The translations under genes and the position numbers were made by a program. From Antedon mediterranea (lineage: Eukaryota; Echinodermata; Crinoidea; Comatulida; Antedonidae), in the NCBI RefSeq assembly GCF_964355755.1, contig NC_092670.1, positions 6,967,001 to 7,031,000 on the forward strand: a stretch of DNA of 64,000 nt, in the 5' to 3' direction. The notes beneath the pieces were generated by a model that was given only the letters and a program-made list of their open reading frames with translations, was not told the origin of the DNA and made no database searches. Of the stretch, positions 10,709 through 21,580 are shown one piece after another (the stretch's first letter is position 1; each line of letters opens with the position of its first letter).

Positions 10709-10963
10709 ATCTAGAATCACCTGAGATAATTGATTGTCCAATGGATTCGATTGTGAACACAACAACTGGTGAGGCATCTGTCTTCAATGTCACATGGATG
10801 GTACCGACAGCTACTGATAACTCTGGAGAGACTCCTGTACCAGTAGCAGACTACACGTCTGGTGATAATATGTTTGGAATTGGGACCACAACAGTCCAGT
10901 ACAATGTCTCAGATTCAGCTGGTAACTTTAATGATAGCTGCACTTTTGTTATCCATGTTGAAG
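10709..10963 (+). CDS. HYR-domain exon 5
   Basis: 255 bp, 85 codons, phase 1-1 (ATTTTTAG acceptor, GTAAGA donor). It starts DLESPEIIDCPMDSIV and ends SDSAGNFNDSCTFVIHVE. Protein and DNA are close to exon 1: both have TTVQYNVSDSAGNFNDSC and TPxPVxDYTSGD. No later HYR exon was found before 14 kb, so the transcript must join another phase-1 exon. The CUB exon at 47948 is the first one I can see. Confidence 0.85.
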
Positions 10964-11568
10964 GTAAGAGTGTACCTTATATGACAAAATTAGATGTTAT
11001 TTATTTATTTTTCATTTATTCAGGTATAAACACATTTACATTCCAATATGCAGCAACAGCTAAATCGGTTGGATTACAATAAAAAAAAACAAGGCATAAA
11101 ACAAAGCAAATTATAAGATTCGTGCTAAGTACGGGATTGTTGATTTTCTATACCTCTCAATACGGCATCAAATTGGTGGTTCAAAATGAATCCTACATTA
11201 GTCAAAGGTGTTTTGAAAGGCTACGATTCAAAATAAATACGTTACAATGTATTGCAAACTATAATGCATTATTCTTTGTACATACAACTGTCTACGTTCG
11301 TCTACAAAACACCAATATAAAACCATTTGAGCATATTAATCCTTTGAACCTCCTGGTACCTATTTAAACATTTCAGATCAAGATAAACGTATATAAAGCA
11401 CTATTTCTACATTTTATTTATTAGTTCCTCGTACATACAACTTTGTATACATTCAACATACACACACACACACATCAAAACGATGTTGAAGATATTGCTT
11501 TGAATAAAACAATTTTAGTTTTTATTGTATCAGACTATTAGTTTACCTACATCTACATTTACAGGAAA
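10964..11568. other. Spacer between HYR exon 5 and signal-peptide exon C
   Basis: No supported coding region; a short (CA)n tract lies at about 11459-11474. A good acceptor (CATTTACAG) sits at 11564, five bases upstream of the ATG of exon C. It could mark a 5' untranslated exon boundary. Spliced from HYR exon 5, it would give a stop within a few codons. Confidence 0.4.
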
Positions 11569-11626
11569 ATGTTACTAATATTTCTGATTTTGATACTTGG
11601 AATTTCTAATCTTTTTAATTCACAAA
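11569..11626 (+). CDS. Signal-peptide first coding exon, copy C (possible start of the CUB-MAM-LDLa gene)
   Basis: ATG at 11569, 19 codons (MLLIFLILILGISNLFNSQ) plus one base, then a GTGAG donor. Length, phase and the NxxNSQ end match copies A and B, so the three exons share an ancestor. It lies after the HYR exons. The next phase-1 acceptor in a clear domain exon is the CUB exon at 47948, about 36 kb away, where the junction would read NSQ-K-CITN. It may be the start of a second gene or an alternative promoter of the same locus. Confidence 0.6.
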
Positions 11627-12286
11627 GTGAGTTTTTTCTTCCTAGTTAGACTTTAATCAATATCTTGATCTGGTCCTGAGCATTTTTATGTTTGTAGTCA
11701 TGTTCCAGAACACTTTATAATGTTTTGTAAACAAACATTTGTAATGCAAGCCAATGAACAAAAGTAGTTAGTTTTCATGGCGGTCACCTATGTTAAGTCA
11801 AACAAACCTTTATTTTTAGTGAGTCAAAATGTCAAAATTCAATAACATGTAACCGTTCTACACGTAACATGAAAGAAATACAGCATCGACTTAGTGTGTG
11901 GGGTTGATGGCTGCAGACAGATAATATAGAGAGTTCAAATGAAATAGTTGGCTTATATATACTATCATTCCTATTAACGTTGGAATAAAAATAAAATAAT
12001 AAACTTAGTTTTTTAAAAACTGGTAGTGGTCGAGCCTGATCTTCCCTTTTTGGTATAGTAACTCAGTTTGAAGTTAGGCACTTTATTGATTCCCTCAACT
12101 GGCTTGGGATTTTAACACACAGATTAAAAAACTTGGGGAATCTTCAACCTGAATTTAATAGATTTGAAGTTAAGTTGTATCTAAATCTGAAATATCTGAA
12201 TTTGTTAAGCGCAGGAAGGAATAAGTTTAAATACAATTTATTTCGGAACGTACAAGGAGGACCTGCCAGCACTTAATAGGTTGAGA
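11627..12286. other. Intron sequence, nothing recognised
   Basis: No coding evidence or known repeat seen in this AT-rich stretch. Confidence 0.4.
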
Positions 12287-12370
12287 GTTAAGTCAAGTCA
12301 AGTCAAATAAATTTATTGCCATATAAAAACATTTACATTGAAATGAATTGAATGGTTTCGGCTAACAACA
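12287..12370 (-). mobile_element. LINE-like 3' tail with short tandem repeat end
   Basis: Read on the minus strand this gives GGCAATAAATTTATTTGACT followed by further TTGACT units, the usual look of a non-LTR element tail ending in a pentamer repeat. No coding part is attached. Low-confidence assignment from sequence style only. Confidence 0.35.
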
Positions 12371-12479
12371 AATAAATAGGACTTAAACTACATTATTTAT
12401 TGAAATTCTTGATTTTCGTAAAAACTAAACCTACTCTGTTTCACACTGTCTCAGATGATTAACAACATTATATAGTATA

Positions 12480-12775
12480 CTATTTATTGTTTGTCAGGGC
12501 CCGTATAGGAGGAGGTGAGGAGGCGGAGTTCATTTAGGGGAGGTGCTTATTAACTATACCTAATTGGTATAGTTAAAACATTATTTAGTTAGTTAGAAAC
12601 TAACTTCTGTGGCACAGTGAGCCGTTTTGTTTCGGCCTAAGAAAGAAGACGTTAAACGGCTTGTAATTCGGGGAGGGGCGTACGCGCGAAAGAGGGGTGG
12701 GTTTGGGAGGGGAGTGGGTTTGGGAGTGGGTGTCCCCCCCCCCCCCAATCGTGTCCCCCTCCCGAGCCTCAGACA
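12480..12775. other. G-rich tract with potential quadruplex and poly-C run
   Basis: 12692-12730 contains repeated runs of three or four G spaced by one to three bases (GAGGGGTGGGTTTGGG and so on), followed by a C run from 12734. This stands out against an AT-rich background. No gene is evident. Confidence 0.55.
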
Positions 12776-13096
12776 ATTTTGAAAAAAATTAGATGCTTAC
12801 ACACTGTTTAATAGGCTAGAGCAACTGTTTCCATTACATTTAATAACAATGTCACATAATGTAAATTTAAATAAATCCTTCCTAAATACTCTAATACGGA
12901 TCTTTTTCGACGAACTAATAATAAACTTTGATCGAAAAACACTTCAGTTGGTAATGCGGCACTCCGAAAATGCCTCGATAGTGCATGTGTTTAGTGTACG
13001 ACTGTGCTTTGGTGGTATGTTTAACCTCAGATATATACCCTATAGCCGGGTGAATAACTCAATGTAATTTAGTATACAATGATTGCCGTAATCGCC

Positions 13097-13265
13097 GTGT
13101 CAGTGGTGGCGCCAGGATCTTTCCGACGCGGGGGCTAAATTCCCCGACGGAGGGGCTATACGAGTGAAGCGAGCATCGTTATGCTGGGGGCAGGGGGCCG
13201 CCGAGGGCCCCCGATGGGGTCCAGGGCGACGCCCCCGAAAGCAACGCGTTATAGCGTAATTTGAG
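13097..13265. mobile_element. GC-rich repeat fragment with a hAT-like terminal motif
   Basis: It begins CAGTGGTGGCGCCAGG, like the CAGNGGCG ends common in hAT-type MITEs, and continues with GC-rich palindromic parts (GGGGGCCGCCGAGGGCCCCC). A similar start, CAGAGGCGTAGGCAGG, occurs near 13479. The partner ends were not identified. Confidence 0.3.
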
Positions 13266-13559
13266 GCCGTTTTATTCAGATTTAGGGTAGCCAACTTTTT
13301 CCATTTTGTGTGGTATGATAAGATACTGTGCGATAAAATACATAGCACGAGATCCGATGCGATGAATGTGTAAATCCATCCTTTCAATTTTAAAAATGAA
13401 GTTCAATATTCCTATCATAGAAAATATACGCGAACATAAAACTTCCCACGGGCCAAGATGTATATATCGTTATATTCGCAGAGGCGTAGGCAGGTTGCTG
13501 TCTGGTGGGGTGCGAAAATTGTAAGTGCGCGAGACTAACACCCATGGGCTGATCTGTAA

Positions 13560-14045
13560 GAACATTTTGACAAATAGAGCTGCTAGGTCTCCGGAAATTG
13601 CAATTATACATTGATATATGAAAATAAATTACAAGTCTACCAGAGAACTAGCCCACCGAGGTTGAGATAGAGCTAAGAACATGTTAAACAAGTAGAGTTG
13701 TTAGGTCCCCGGAAATTGGATTATAGTATTTCGAAAAAAAAAGAAACAAAATATATACGTCTCCAGGACCAGGAGGTTGAGCTGCTAAGAAAATTGTGAA
13801 AAATAGAACTGCCAGGTACCTGGAAATTGCACTTGAAATTGCCAATATTGTTAAATGAAACAAAATTATAAGTCTACAGTTCCAGCCCGCCATGGATGGT
13901 TGGGTGGAGCTAAGAAAATTTTGAAAAATAGAGCTGCTAGGTCCCTTTAAAACATTGAAATATGAAACGAAATTATAGGTCTACAGGACCAGCCCACCAT
14001 GGTTTTGGGTTGGAGCTAAGAACATTTTGAACTAGAAAGCCACTC
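13560..14045 (+). repeat. Tandem repeat of about 120 bp, four diverged units
   Basis: Units start with AATAGAGCTGCTAGGTC-like sequence near 13567, 13689, 13800 and 13926 and carry a TCTACAGGACCAG-type segment. The same unit reappears at 63914-64000, just beyond the far edge of the satellite field. Confidence 0.7.
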
Positions 14046-14064
14046 CGAGAGTGCATACCTCCGC

Positions 14065-17000
14065 CTACTGTAAAATTCTCCTACATAAGATTTGTCCGGT
14101 AAAAAAAAATATTTATATTTTTAGTCTTAATGCTGTTTGATTTAGGCTAATTTCATTACAAGCATGTGTATGCGAGTTTGGTGTAATGGTTATGTAACAA
14201 GCCTTTCAATTAACAATAGCTTCAGTTGACGAACAATAGAACAGCAACGCGAAAATCAAACGAGTGAATTTGAAAATAAATAGGTTTTTTAAACTACTCA
14301 CGTCAAAAAACGTGCCCATTAAATCAAATTATGTTTTAAAATTACAAAACACAAATTATAACTCTTGCCTCTTGTTAAAAAATGAAGTTTTTTGGACAAG
14401 TAGTTCTCGATAAAATGCAATTTCAGTTTACTTGTTACTTTAAGACTGCTCGCCGGCTTTTGAAAAAATCTGTCCTATTTTTTAACACTAGCAGGTCTGA
14501 AAAAGTATACTAAAAAGTGGTCCAGAATTGGGTCTGTGGTCCCAAATTGTCCCAAAATTTAATGGAATGGTCCTTGACCACATATCTATCTGTCTATTCA
14601 TTTTGGTAAAGATTTTGTAATTACTTTTTGAGTAATCCTGCTAACAAACAAACAAACTAGCCTTCGCGCATAGCGCGATACTTGGCCAAATCAAAATTGG
14701 CCTCCTGACATTGACCCAATTTTCACCAAAAGTGTGTGTCTTATGCTGTGTGATTTAGGCTAATTTCACTACAATCATGTGCATACGAATTTGGTGTACA
14801 GGTTATGTAACCAGCCTTTCAACTAACAATAGCTTCAGTCGACTAATAATAGAACAGCAACGCGAAAAACACACGGGTGTACAAAAATGAAGTTTTTTGG
14901 AGAAGTAGTTCTCGAGAAAATGCAATTTCAGTTTACTTGTTAATTTAAGACTGCTCACCGGCTTTTGATAATTCTGTCCTATTTTTTAACACTAGCAGGT
15001 CTGAAAATAATTTTTAAAAGTGATCCAGAATTGGAACCGTGGGGTAGGATAGGCAGTGTCGTCCTTGCACCAGGTGACATGTATGGTAGTAATTTGGAGT
15101 CATTCGAATAAAAACTGTGAGCGCTAGAGTGATGACAAACAAACAAACAAACAAATGAAAGAAACTGAGTGAAGTACTTGGCAAAATATATCCACTGACT
15201 GGCAGCATGTTGAAAGATACAATTTTTGCTTTAGGTATTATCTTTACATGGTTAAAATACTGATAAGGTTAATAATTTGTTTAAATAATTTTTAATGCAA
15301 ACAATTCCGGCATTGCAACAATGACCTTTCTAAAATCAAGTTTGACCAGAATAATGGTCGAGGAGTGTCTTGAAGCTGTACCGAATTGCGGCGCCTCTGT
15401 CTTAACCCATATAGTAATTATCAATTTACCTGAAAATCAATAGGCATGTTCTGTAAGTATATACCTGATGAAATAAGGAAGGAAACACGCTGGTGCTAAC
15501 AAAACTACTTATCAACTTACAATTTGAATAACAATAGAAAAGCAACGCCAAAAACAAACGGGTGAATTTGAAAAGAAATAGGTTTTTTAAAACTACTCGT
15601 ATCAATAAACCTGTACATTAAATCAAATTATGTTTTAAAAATTACAAATCACAATTTATAACTCTTGCCTCTTGTCCAAAAATGAGTTTTTTTAGACAAG
15701 TAGTTGTCGAGAAAATGTAATTTCAGTACACTTGTTACTTTAAGACTGCTCGCCGGCTTTTGAAAATTGTCTCCTATCTTTTAACACTAGCCGGACTGAC
15801 AATAATATCATTTTTATTATTTCTGAAGTTATTAATAAACCAATTTTGTTGATTTTCAATAGGCATGGTCTGAAGGTATATACCTATCTACACCCAAAAA
15901 TTTAGAACGATAACTTGAAAACTGTAGGCGCTATCGTGCTAACAAACAAACAAACAAACTAGCCTTCGCGCATAGCGCGATACTTGGCCAAATCAAAATT
16001 GGCCTCCTGATATTGACCCAATTTTCACCAAAAGTGTGTTTGTTATGCTGTGTGATTTAGGCTAATTTCACTACTATCATGTGTATACGAGTTTGGTGTA
16101 CAGGTTATGTAACCAGCCTTTCAACGAACAATAGCTTCAGTCGGCTAACAATAGAACAGCAACGCGAAAAACACACGGGTGAATTTGAAAAGAAATAGGT
16201 TTTGTAAACTACTCGCATCAAAAAACCTCTATATTAAATCTAATTATGTTTTAAAATTACAAATCACCAATTATAACTCTTGCCTCTTGTACAAAAATGA
16301 AGTTTTTTGGAGAAGTAGTTCTCGAGAAAATGCAATTTTAGTTTACTTGTTAATTTAAGACTGCTCACCGGCTTTTGATAATTCTGTCCTATCTTTTAAC
16401 ACTAGCAGGTCTGAAAGTAATTTTTAAAAGTGGTCCAGAATTTGGACCGTGGTCCGGATTTTAACCACAATTGGGCAGTGTCGTCCTTGCACCAGGTGAC
16501 ATGTATGGTAGTAATTTGGAGTCATTCGAACCAAAACTGTGAGCGCTAGAGTGATGACAAACAAACAAACAAACAAACAAACAAACAAACTAGCCTTCGC
16601 GCATAGCGCGATACTTGGCCAAATCAAAATTGGCCTCCTGACATTGACCCAATTTGCACCAAAAGTGTGTGTCTTATGCTGTGTGATTTAGGCTAATTTG
16701 ATTACTATCATGTGTATACGAGTTTGGTGTACAGGTTATGTAACCAGCCTTTCAATGAACAATAGCTTCAGTCGGCTAACAATAGAACAGCACGCGGAAA
16801 ACACACGGGTGAATTTGAAAAGAAAGAGGTTTTGTAAACTACTCGCATCAAAAAACCTCTATATTAAATCTAATTCAGTTTAAAAATTACAAATCACAAA
16901 TTATAACTCTTGCCTCTTGTACAAAAATGAAGTTTTTTGGACAAGTAGTTCCCGAGAAAATGCAATTTAAGTTTACTTGTTAATTTAAGAGTGCTCACCG

Positions 17001-17860
17001 GCTTTTGATAATTCTGTCCTATCTTTTAACACTAGCAGGTCTGAAAATAATTTTTAAAAGTGGTCCAGAATTGGGACCGTGGTCCGGATTTTAACTAAAA
17101 TTGGGTGGTGTTGTCCTTGCACCAGGTGACATGTATGGTAGTAATTTGGAGTCATTCGAATCAAAACTGTGAGCGCTAGAGTGATGACAAACAAACAAAC
17201 AAACAAACAGACAAACTAGCCTTCGCGCATAGCGCGATACTTGGCCAAATCAAAATTGGCCTCCTGACATTGACCCAATTTTCACAAAAAGTGTGTGTCT
17301 TATGCTGTGTGATTTAGGCTAATTTGATTACTATCATGTGTATACGAGTTTGGTGTACAGGTTATGTAACCAGCCTTTCAACGAACAATAGCTTCAGTCG
17401 GCTAACAATAGAACAGCAACGCGAAAAACACACGGGTGAATTTGAAAAGAATTAGGTTTTGTAAACTACTCGCATCAAAAAACCTCTATATAAAATCTAA
17501 TTCAGTTTTAAAATTACAAATCACAAATTATAACTCTTGCCTCTTGTACAAAAATGAAGTTTTTTGGAGAAGTAGTTCTCGAGAAAATGCAATTTTAGTT
17601 TACTTGTTAATTTAAGACTGCTCACCGGATTTTGATAATTCTGTCCAATCTTTTAACAATGGCTTCAGTCGACTAACAATAGAATAGCAACGCGAAAAAC
17701 ACACGGGTGAATTTGAAAAGAATTAGGTTTTAAAATTACAAATCACAAATTATAACTCTTGCCTCTTGTACAAAAATGTAGTTTTTTAGAGAAGTAGTTG
17801 CAATTTTAGTTTGCTTGTTAATTTCTCTAAACAAGTCAAGACATTTTAAGGCAGTTTGCA
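14065..17860 (+). repeat. Satellite field, block 1 (period about 0.63 kb)
   Basis: Ordered landmarks repeat: TAGCCTTCGCGCATAGCGCG, a CTTGGCCAAAT/ATTTTGGCC hairpin, GTGTATACGAGTTTGGTGTA, TAACTCTTGCCTCTTGT, GAAGTTTTTTGGACAAGTAG, CACCAGGTGACATGTATGGT, GTGAGCGCTAGAGTGATGAC, then (CAAA)n. Monomer starts lie near 14658, 15960, 16591 and 17217. The first units are more diverged than those further right, and the last is truncated. No real genes: minus-strand ORFs here are repeat translations. Confidence 0.9.
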
Positions 17861-18016
17861 TGTTTATCAAATGCCTCACAATAGTCATAATTTTATTTTG
17901 TTAGCAATGATTGTGAGCAAGTTCAAATTGAACAGAGAAATACAAACTTCTTTGAAATCCTTTATATTTTAATAAAGCATCACTAGTACATATTTTAGTA
18001 TGTAATATTTTAATAG

Positions 18017-18578
18017 TTATTTATTTTTGAAAACTATTTCGGTTGTGGCTATGGCACTTGATTGGCTGGGTTCCGTGCTTGCGGCTATGCCACTTGGTTG
18101 GTCGAGTTCCGGACTTGCAAGTGCTGTTGCCTGTAATAAAGCCAAATCATCTATGTCATCCTCAGGAAAATCATCAATGTTAATGGATTGTTGTGATTCA
18201 GAGTCTAGAGCGGGAGGGGTTAATATTGCGGATGAAGTGGATGGGCTAGTAAACGGGTTGGTTGGCATATTCTCAGTCTTAATATACTTGGTGGGTGTAG
18301 TATTTATATATGAGGTTTCAGATACTGTCCTCTTTTTAGAATTTTTGTAGTCATCCGCGAGTTGTTTTTTCAAAGTGTCCCGTTAAATTTATAATTTTCG
18401 ACAGTTCGTTGTCGACAGTTTGTCTAAAGCTGTCTAGAGATTTGTAGTTGTGCTTGTTTGTGCCGGTACTTGTCACTTGCATATATGCCAGTTCTCTTCC
18501 GGTCATATGTCGAAGTTGCTGCAATTTTGTAACGATGAGTGTGGCCTGACAGTGGGCAGGCTTTTTATTTGATGACAT
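18017..18578 (-). CDS. Unrecognised gene, about 187 codons in two frames
   Basis: I do not recognise this protein. Reading begins at the ATG at 18578, directly after a TTTTTCAG splice acceptor, so an untranslated exon probably lies upstream. The first 66 or so residues are basic (MSSNKKPAHCQATLIVTKLQ and on). A 1-base shift in the T run at about 18364-18369 is then needed to continue into the second part. That part holds KKQLADDYKNSKKR, a Ser/Thr/Pro-rich linker and an acidic stretch (DDFPEDDIDDLALLQ). It stops near 18017 beside an AATAAA-like sequence. It could be an accessory protein of a mobile element or a damaged host gene. Smooth amino-acid character across the shift supports a single recent frameshift. 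Confidence 0.45.
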
Positions 18579-19640
18579 CTGAAAAATTATATGTATATTA
18601 TATGAATAAACACGGTGGAGTCAAATCTTAATTGCCGAGTTTCCAGTTAAGCTAAAGACAAATAATTCACATTGCATTTGCATTTATCAGATAATGTGAT
18701 CACGTGCAGCGCGAAACTATTTTATTTATATTTTTTTAATATATTATATTATTAGACAAATGTTTTGGTAGAAATGTAAGAAATTGTACAGGAGACTTAA
18801 TTGTAATCAACCAAAGTGTATGTAGCAACCAAGAATAATTGTGAGTCCATTAAAGTGTGTTCACGCGTGCAGCTTAATTATGTTTAAAATTTACCTACCT
18901 CAAAATACTGTCTAAATATTCAAAGCAGTTTTGCAAAACAAATGGAGTATTTGTAGATCTGTTTAAAAAAAAGAGAAAAATGTCAATAAATAATAATTAC
19001 AACCGATTTATTTGTGAACGTCTATTTAGACCAATTAATTTTACACCGGTGTATCGTGGTTAAAAGTTGCACAAAGCTATACCTAATTGTATTCATAAAA
19101 CTGTATAGCCAAAAAATACAAAATTATGTCTTACACTAAAAAAAATCAGGTTGATCAGCAATTGAAATTGCCATTGATCTTTGTTTTATCACAATATAAC
19201 GCGACTCAGGCTGTAGGTGTGTTCGTGTGTATGTAGTCTATTAATGCCTAGATGCAGTTCAGCTAAATTTTAACAAACACTATATAACCCGACTCAGGCT
19301 GTAGGTGTATGTGTGTCTATTAATGCCTAGGTGCAATTCAGCTCCAATTAACAATGAATTTTGTGTGTTACCTGAGGCGTAATTTAGTATAATTCTATTG
19401 CAACTTTAACTTACTGTCGTTATTTATTTATAATATAAACGGGTGACTTACCAACAATTTTCCATGTGACGGTTAAATAATGAATAGCGTTTAAAAATCG
19501 CGCCCAGTATATATATGGTGTCAATCAGATCATGTGACCACGGGCAGTGCAAAATATTTGCAGCCGGACAGGTGTGCATTAAGTGAGTGACTGCGAGCGG
19601 TTATTGTAAATGAAATTGGTATGAAAAACTGAAATTGAAA
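18579..19640. other. AT-rich spacer with a 76-bp direct repeat
   Basis: Two copies of a unit containing CGACTCAGGCTGTAGGTGT and TCTATTAATGCCTAG lie at about 19199-19270 and 19282-19347. No gene or other repeat is evident here. Confidence 0.5.
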
Positions 19641-19652
19641 TTAATTGATTAG

Positions 19653-19965
19653 GATCCGTATATGTCATAAACCTCCCTTGTTACATAAAAATATGAACAT
19701 AATTTTTCTATTTTTTATTATAAATCAGGCGTAATTTATACACTAGGCTACACAACAAATAAATTGAACAAACGATACGGATATAAAAAAAAAAATTATT
19801 TCGTTTTTGTTTCCCAAGGTGAGACTCGATCTTGGTACCACGAGTGGTATAGACGCGATCACATACCACTGAGCCATACGCACTTGAATCAAATTTGACG
19901 TAAAGATCTTCCGTGTATTTACTATGCAGTAACCACTTTGATGCAATTATATTATTACATACCGC
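19653..19965 (-). mobile_element. tRNA-derived SINE, diverged subfamily
   Basis: On the minus strand, TGGCTCAGTGG (19876-19866) is a perfect pol III A box and AGATCGAGTCT (19832-19822) a fair B box, with tRNA-like spacing. A non-tRNA body follows, containing the ATAAATTACGCCTGATTTAT type sequence and ending in GACATATACGGATC. The tRNA-like head is flanked by CAAGTG and CACCTTGG, a remnant acceptor stem. Confidence 0.7.
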
Positions 19966-20224
19966 AATTAATCATAATTGTTTGCTATGATGACATCTTA
20001 GATGATGCACTGTCAAAGTATATACTTTTAACTTTAATATATGAATATTTTAAAGAAGAATATTGATATTTAGTTTGTAATTTTTGCCTCTTGTATAAAA
20101 ATGAAGTTTTTAGGATAAGTAGTTCTGAAGGAAAATGCCTCCTATTGTTCAGCGCGGTTCAGCTGTTATGACCATGCAAATTTGGTTTCCGGGTAACAAT
20201 TGTCTTTTCTAAATATATATATAT

Positions 20225-21010
20225 TAGGGTTCACCGAGCATTTTGACGATCTATATTAATGTGAAAAATACGCATAATTTCATCATTGTTTAGCCTACGT
20301 GTGCGTAGCCAGTCACTTTTGACGTGCTCGTATAACGCAATTTTGAGTTGAAAATGAATAAAATGTAATGGAATTGTTGTAGAAAGGTTGTAAAATAGAA
20401 ATCGTGCAGAAATGGTACGCATTAACGTTTTATGTGTAGTGCGCACGCAAAAATATGCGAACTCATGGCAATTTTTAAACGCTTAGAATTTCTTGAAACG
20501 TACTTTAATTTCCTAAAAAATGAATTTTATAAATTTTTTAAATGTTAAGCGCACGTACGCGTACGTTATATGCGCTACGCACGTAATTATATTGCCATAC
20601 GATACACAACTGACTAAATTTTAAAGATTTCCCCGTGTATGTACTATGCAGTAACCACTTTGTTGCAGATTGATTATAATATACCGCAATGAATCATAAA
20701 TAGATTTTTTCTTTAAATAGGCCTATTTGTAATAATGTTGGTAGGATTTTGGTAGCGCGACTGAAATAGCCGGTATCGTCACTGCACATCGAGCCACTTG
20801 CATAAAAACAACCCGATCAAAGATCCGTACATGATATAAACCTCCCTTGTTACATAAAAATATGGACATATTTTTTCTATATTTCATTATTCATTCGTAG
20901 CAATTTTTAAACATTTAAAATTACCTGAAACGTACTCTAATTTCATAAAAAATGAATGTTGACAATTTTAAAAATGTTAAGCGCAGGTTCACGTATATGC
21001 GCTACGCACG
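20225..21010. repeat. Diverged repeats shared with the 42.8-43.2 kb insertion
   Basis: 20225-20610 shares an ordered series with 42758-43180 (a TCACCG.GCATT start, then ACGTGCTCGTATA, then an alternating purine-pyrimidine GCGCACGTACGCGTACG-like region). Part of it is repeated at about 20880-21010. No coding sequence. Confidence 0.5.
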
Positions 21011-21087
21011 TCATTATATTGCCATATGATAAAATATGACCTGACATTTATGAGTACCAAATTTTGTTTAATTATGATAAACAACCC

Positions 21088-21385
21088 GATCAAAGATCCG
21101 TATACGTTATAAACTTTTCTTTTTACATAATAATAAATACATAATTTTTATATGTTTAATTATAAATCAGGCGTATAAGTTTTACACTACACAAGAAATA
21201 AAATTGAACAAACAATACGGATATAAAAAAATCTTATTACGTTTTGTTTCCAAGGTGAGACTCGAACACGGTACCACTAGTGGTATAGACGCGATCACAG
21301 ACCATTGAGCCATACGCACTTGGTTGAAAAAATCATCTGTGTATTTACTATGCAGTAACCACTTTGGTGCAATTTTATTACATAC
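21088..21385 (-). mobile_element. tRNA-derived SINE, diverged subfamily, second copy
   Basis: It matches 19653-19965. The B-box region is TGTTCGAGTCT, closer to the pol III consensus; the A box is TGGCTCAATGG. It ends about 200 bp upstream of the Helentron ORF. Confidence 0.65.
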
Positions 21386-21580
21386 GGTTCAGCTGTTATG
21401 ACCATATGCACATTTGGTTTCCGGGTGAAATTTTTTTCAGTTTAACAGTTATCGTTTGTATAGTATATACTCTAACTGAACCTACATACAGATAGTAAAT
21501 TATTCACTTAATAGTCATATACATATACAGGTATGTTTTGTAATTTTATCCTGTAATATACAATTAACCACATTTTCATA

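Noticed and set aside
12849-13067. 72-codon plus-strand ORF in the intron
   Set aside because: No motif, no splice-compatible context and composition like the surrounding intron.
16424-16627. Recurrent 60-100 codon minus-strand ORFs in satellite monomers (TPNYYHTCHLVQGRHCP type, with CVCVCV or CLFVCLFV stretches)
   Set aside because: They are translations of (CA)n/(CAAA)n and the repeat body. Their length follows microsatellite length, frames drift between monomers, and there is no start context or domain.
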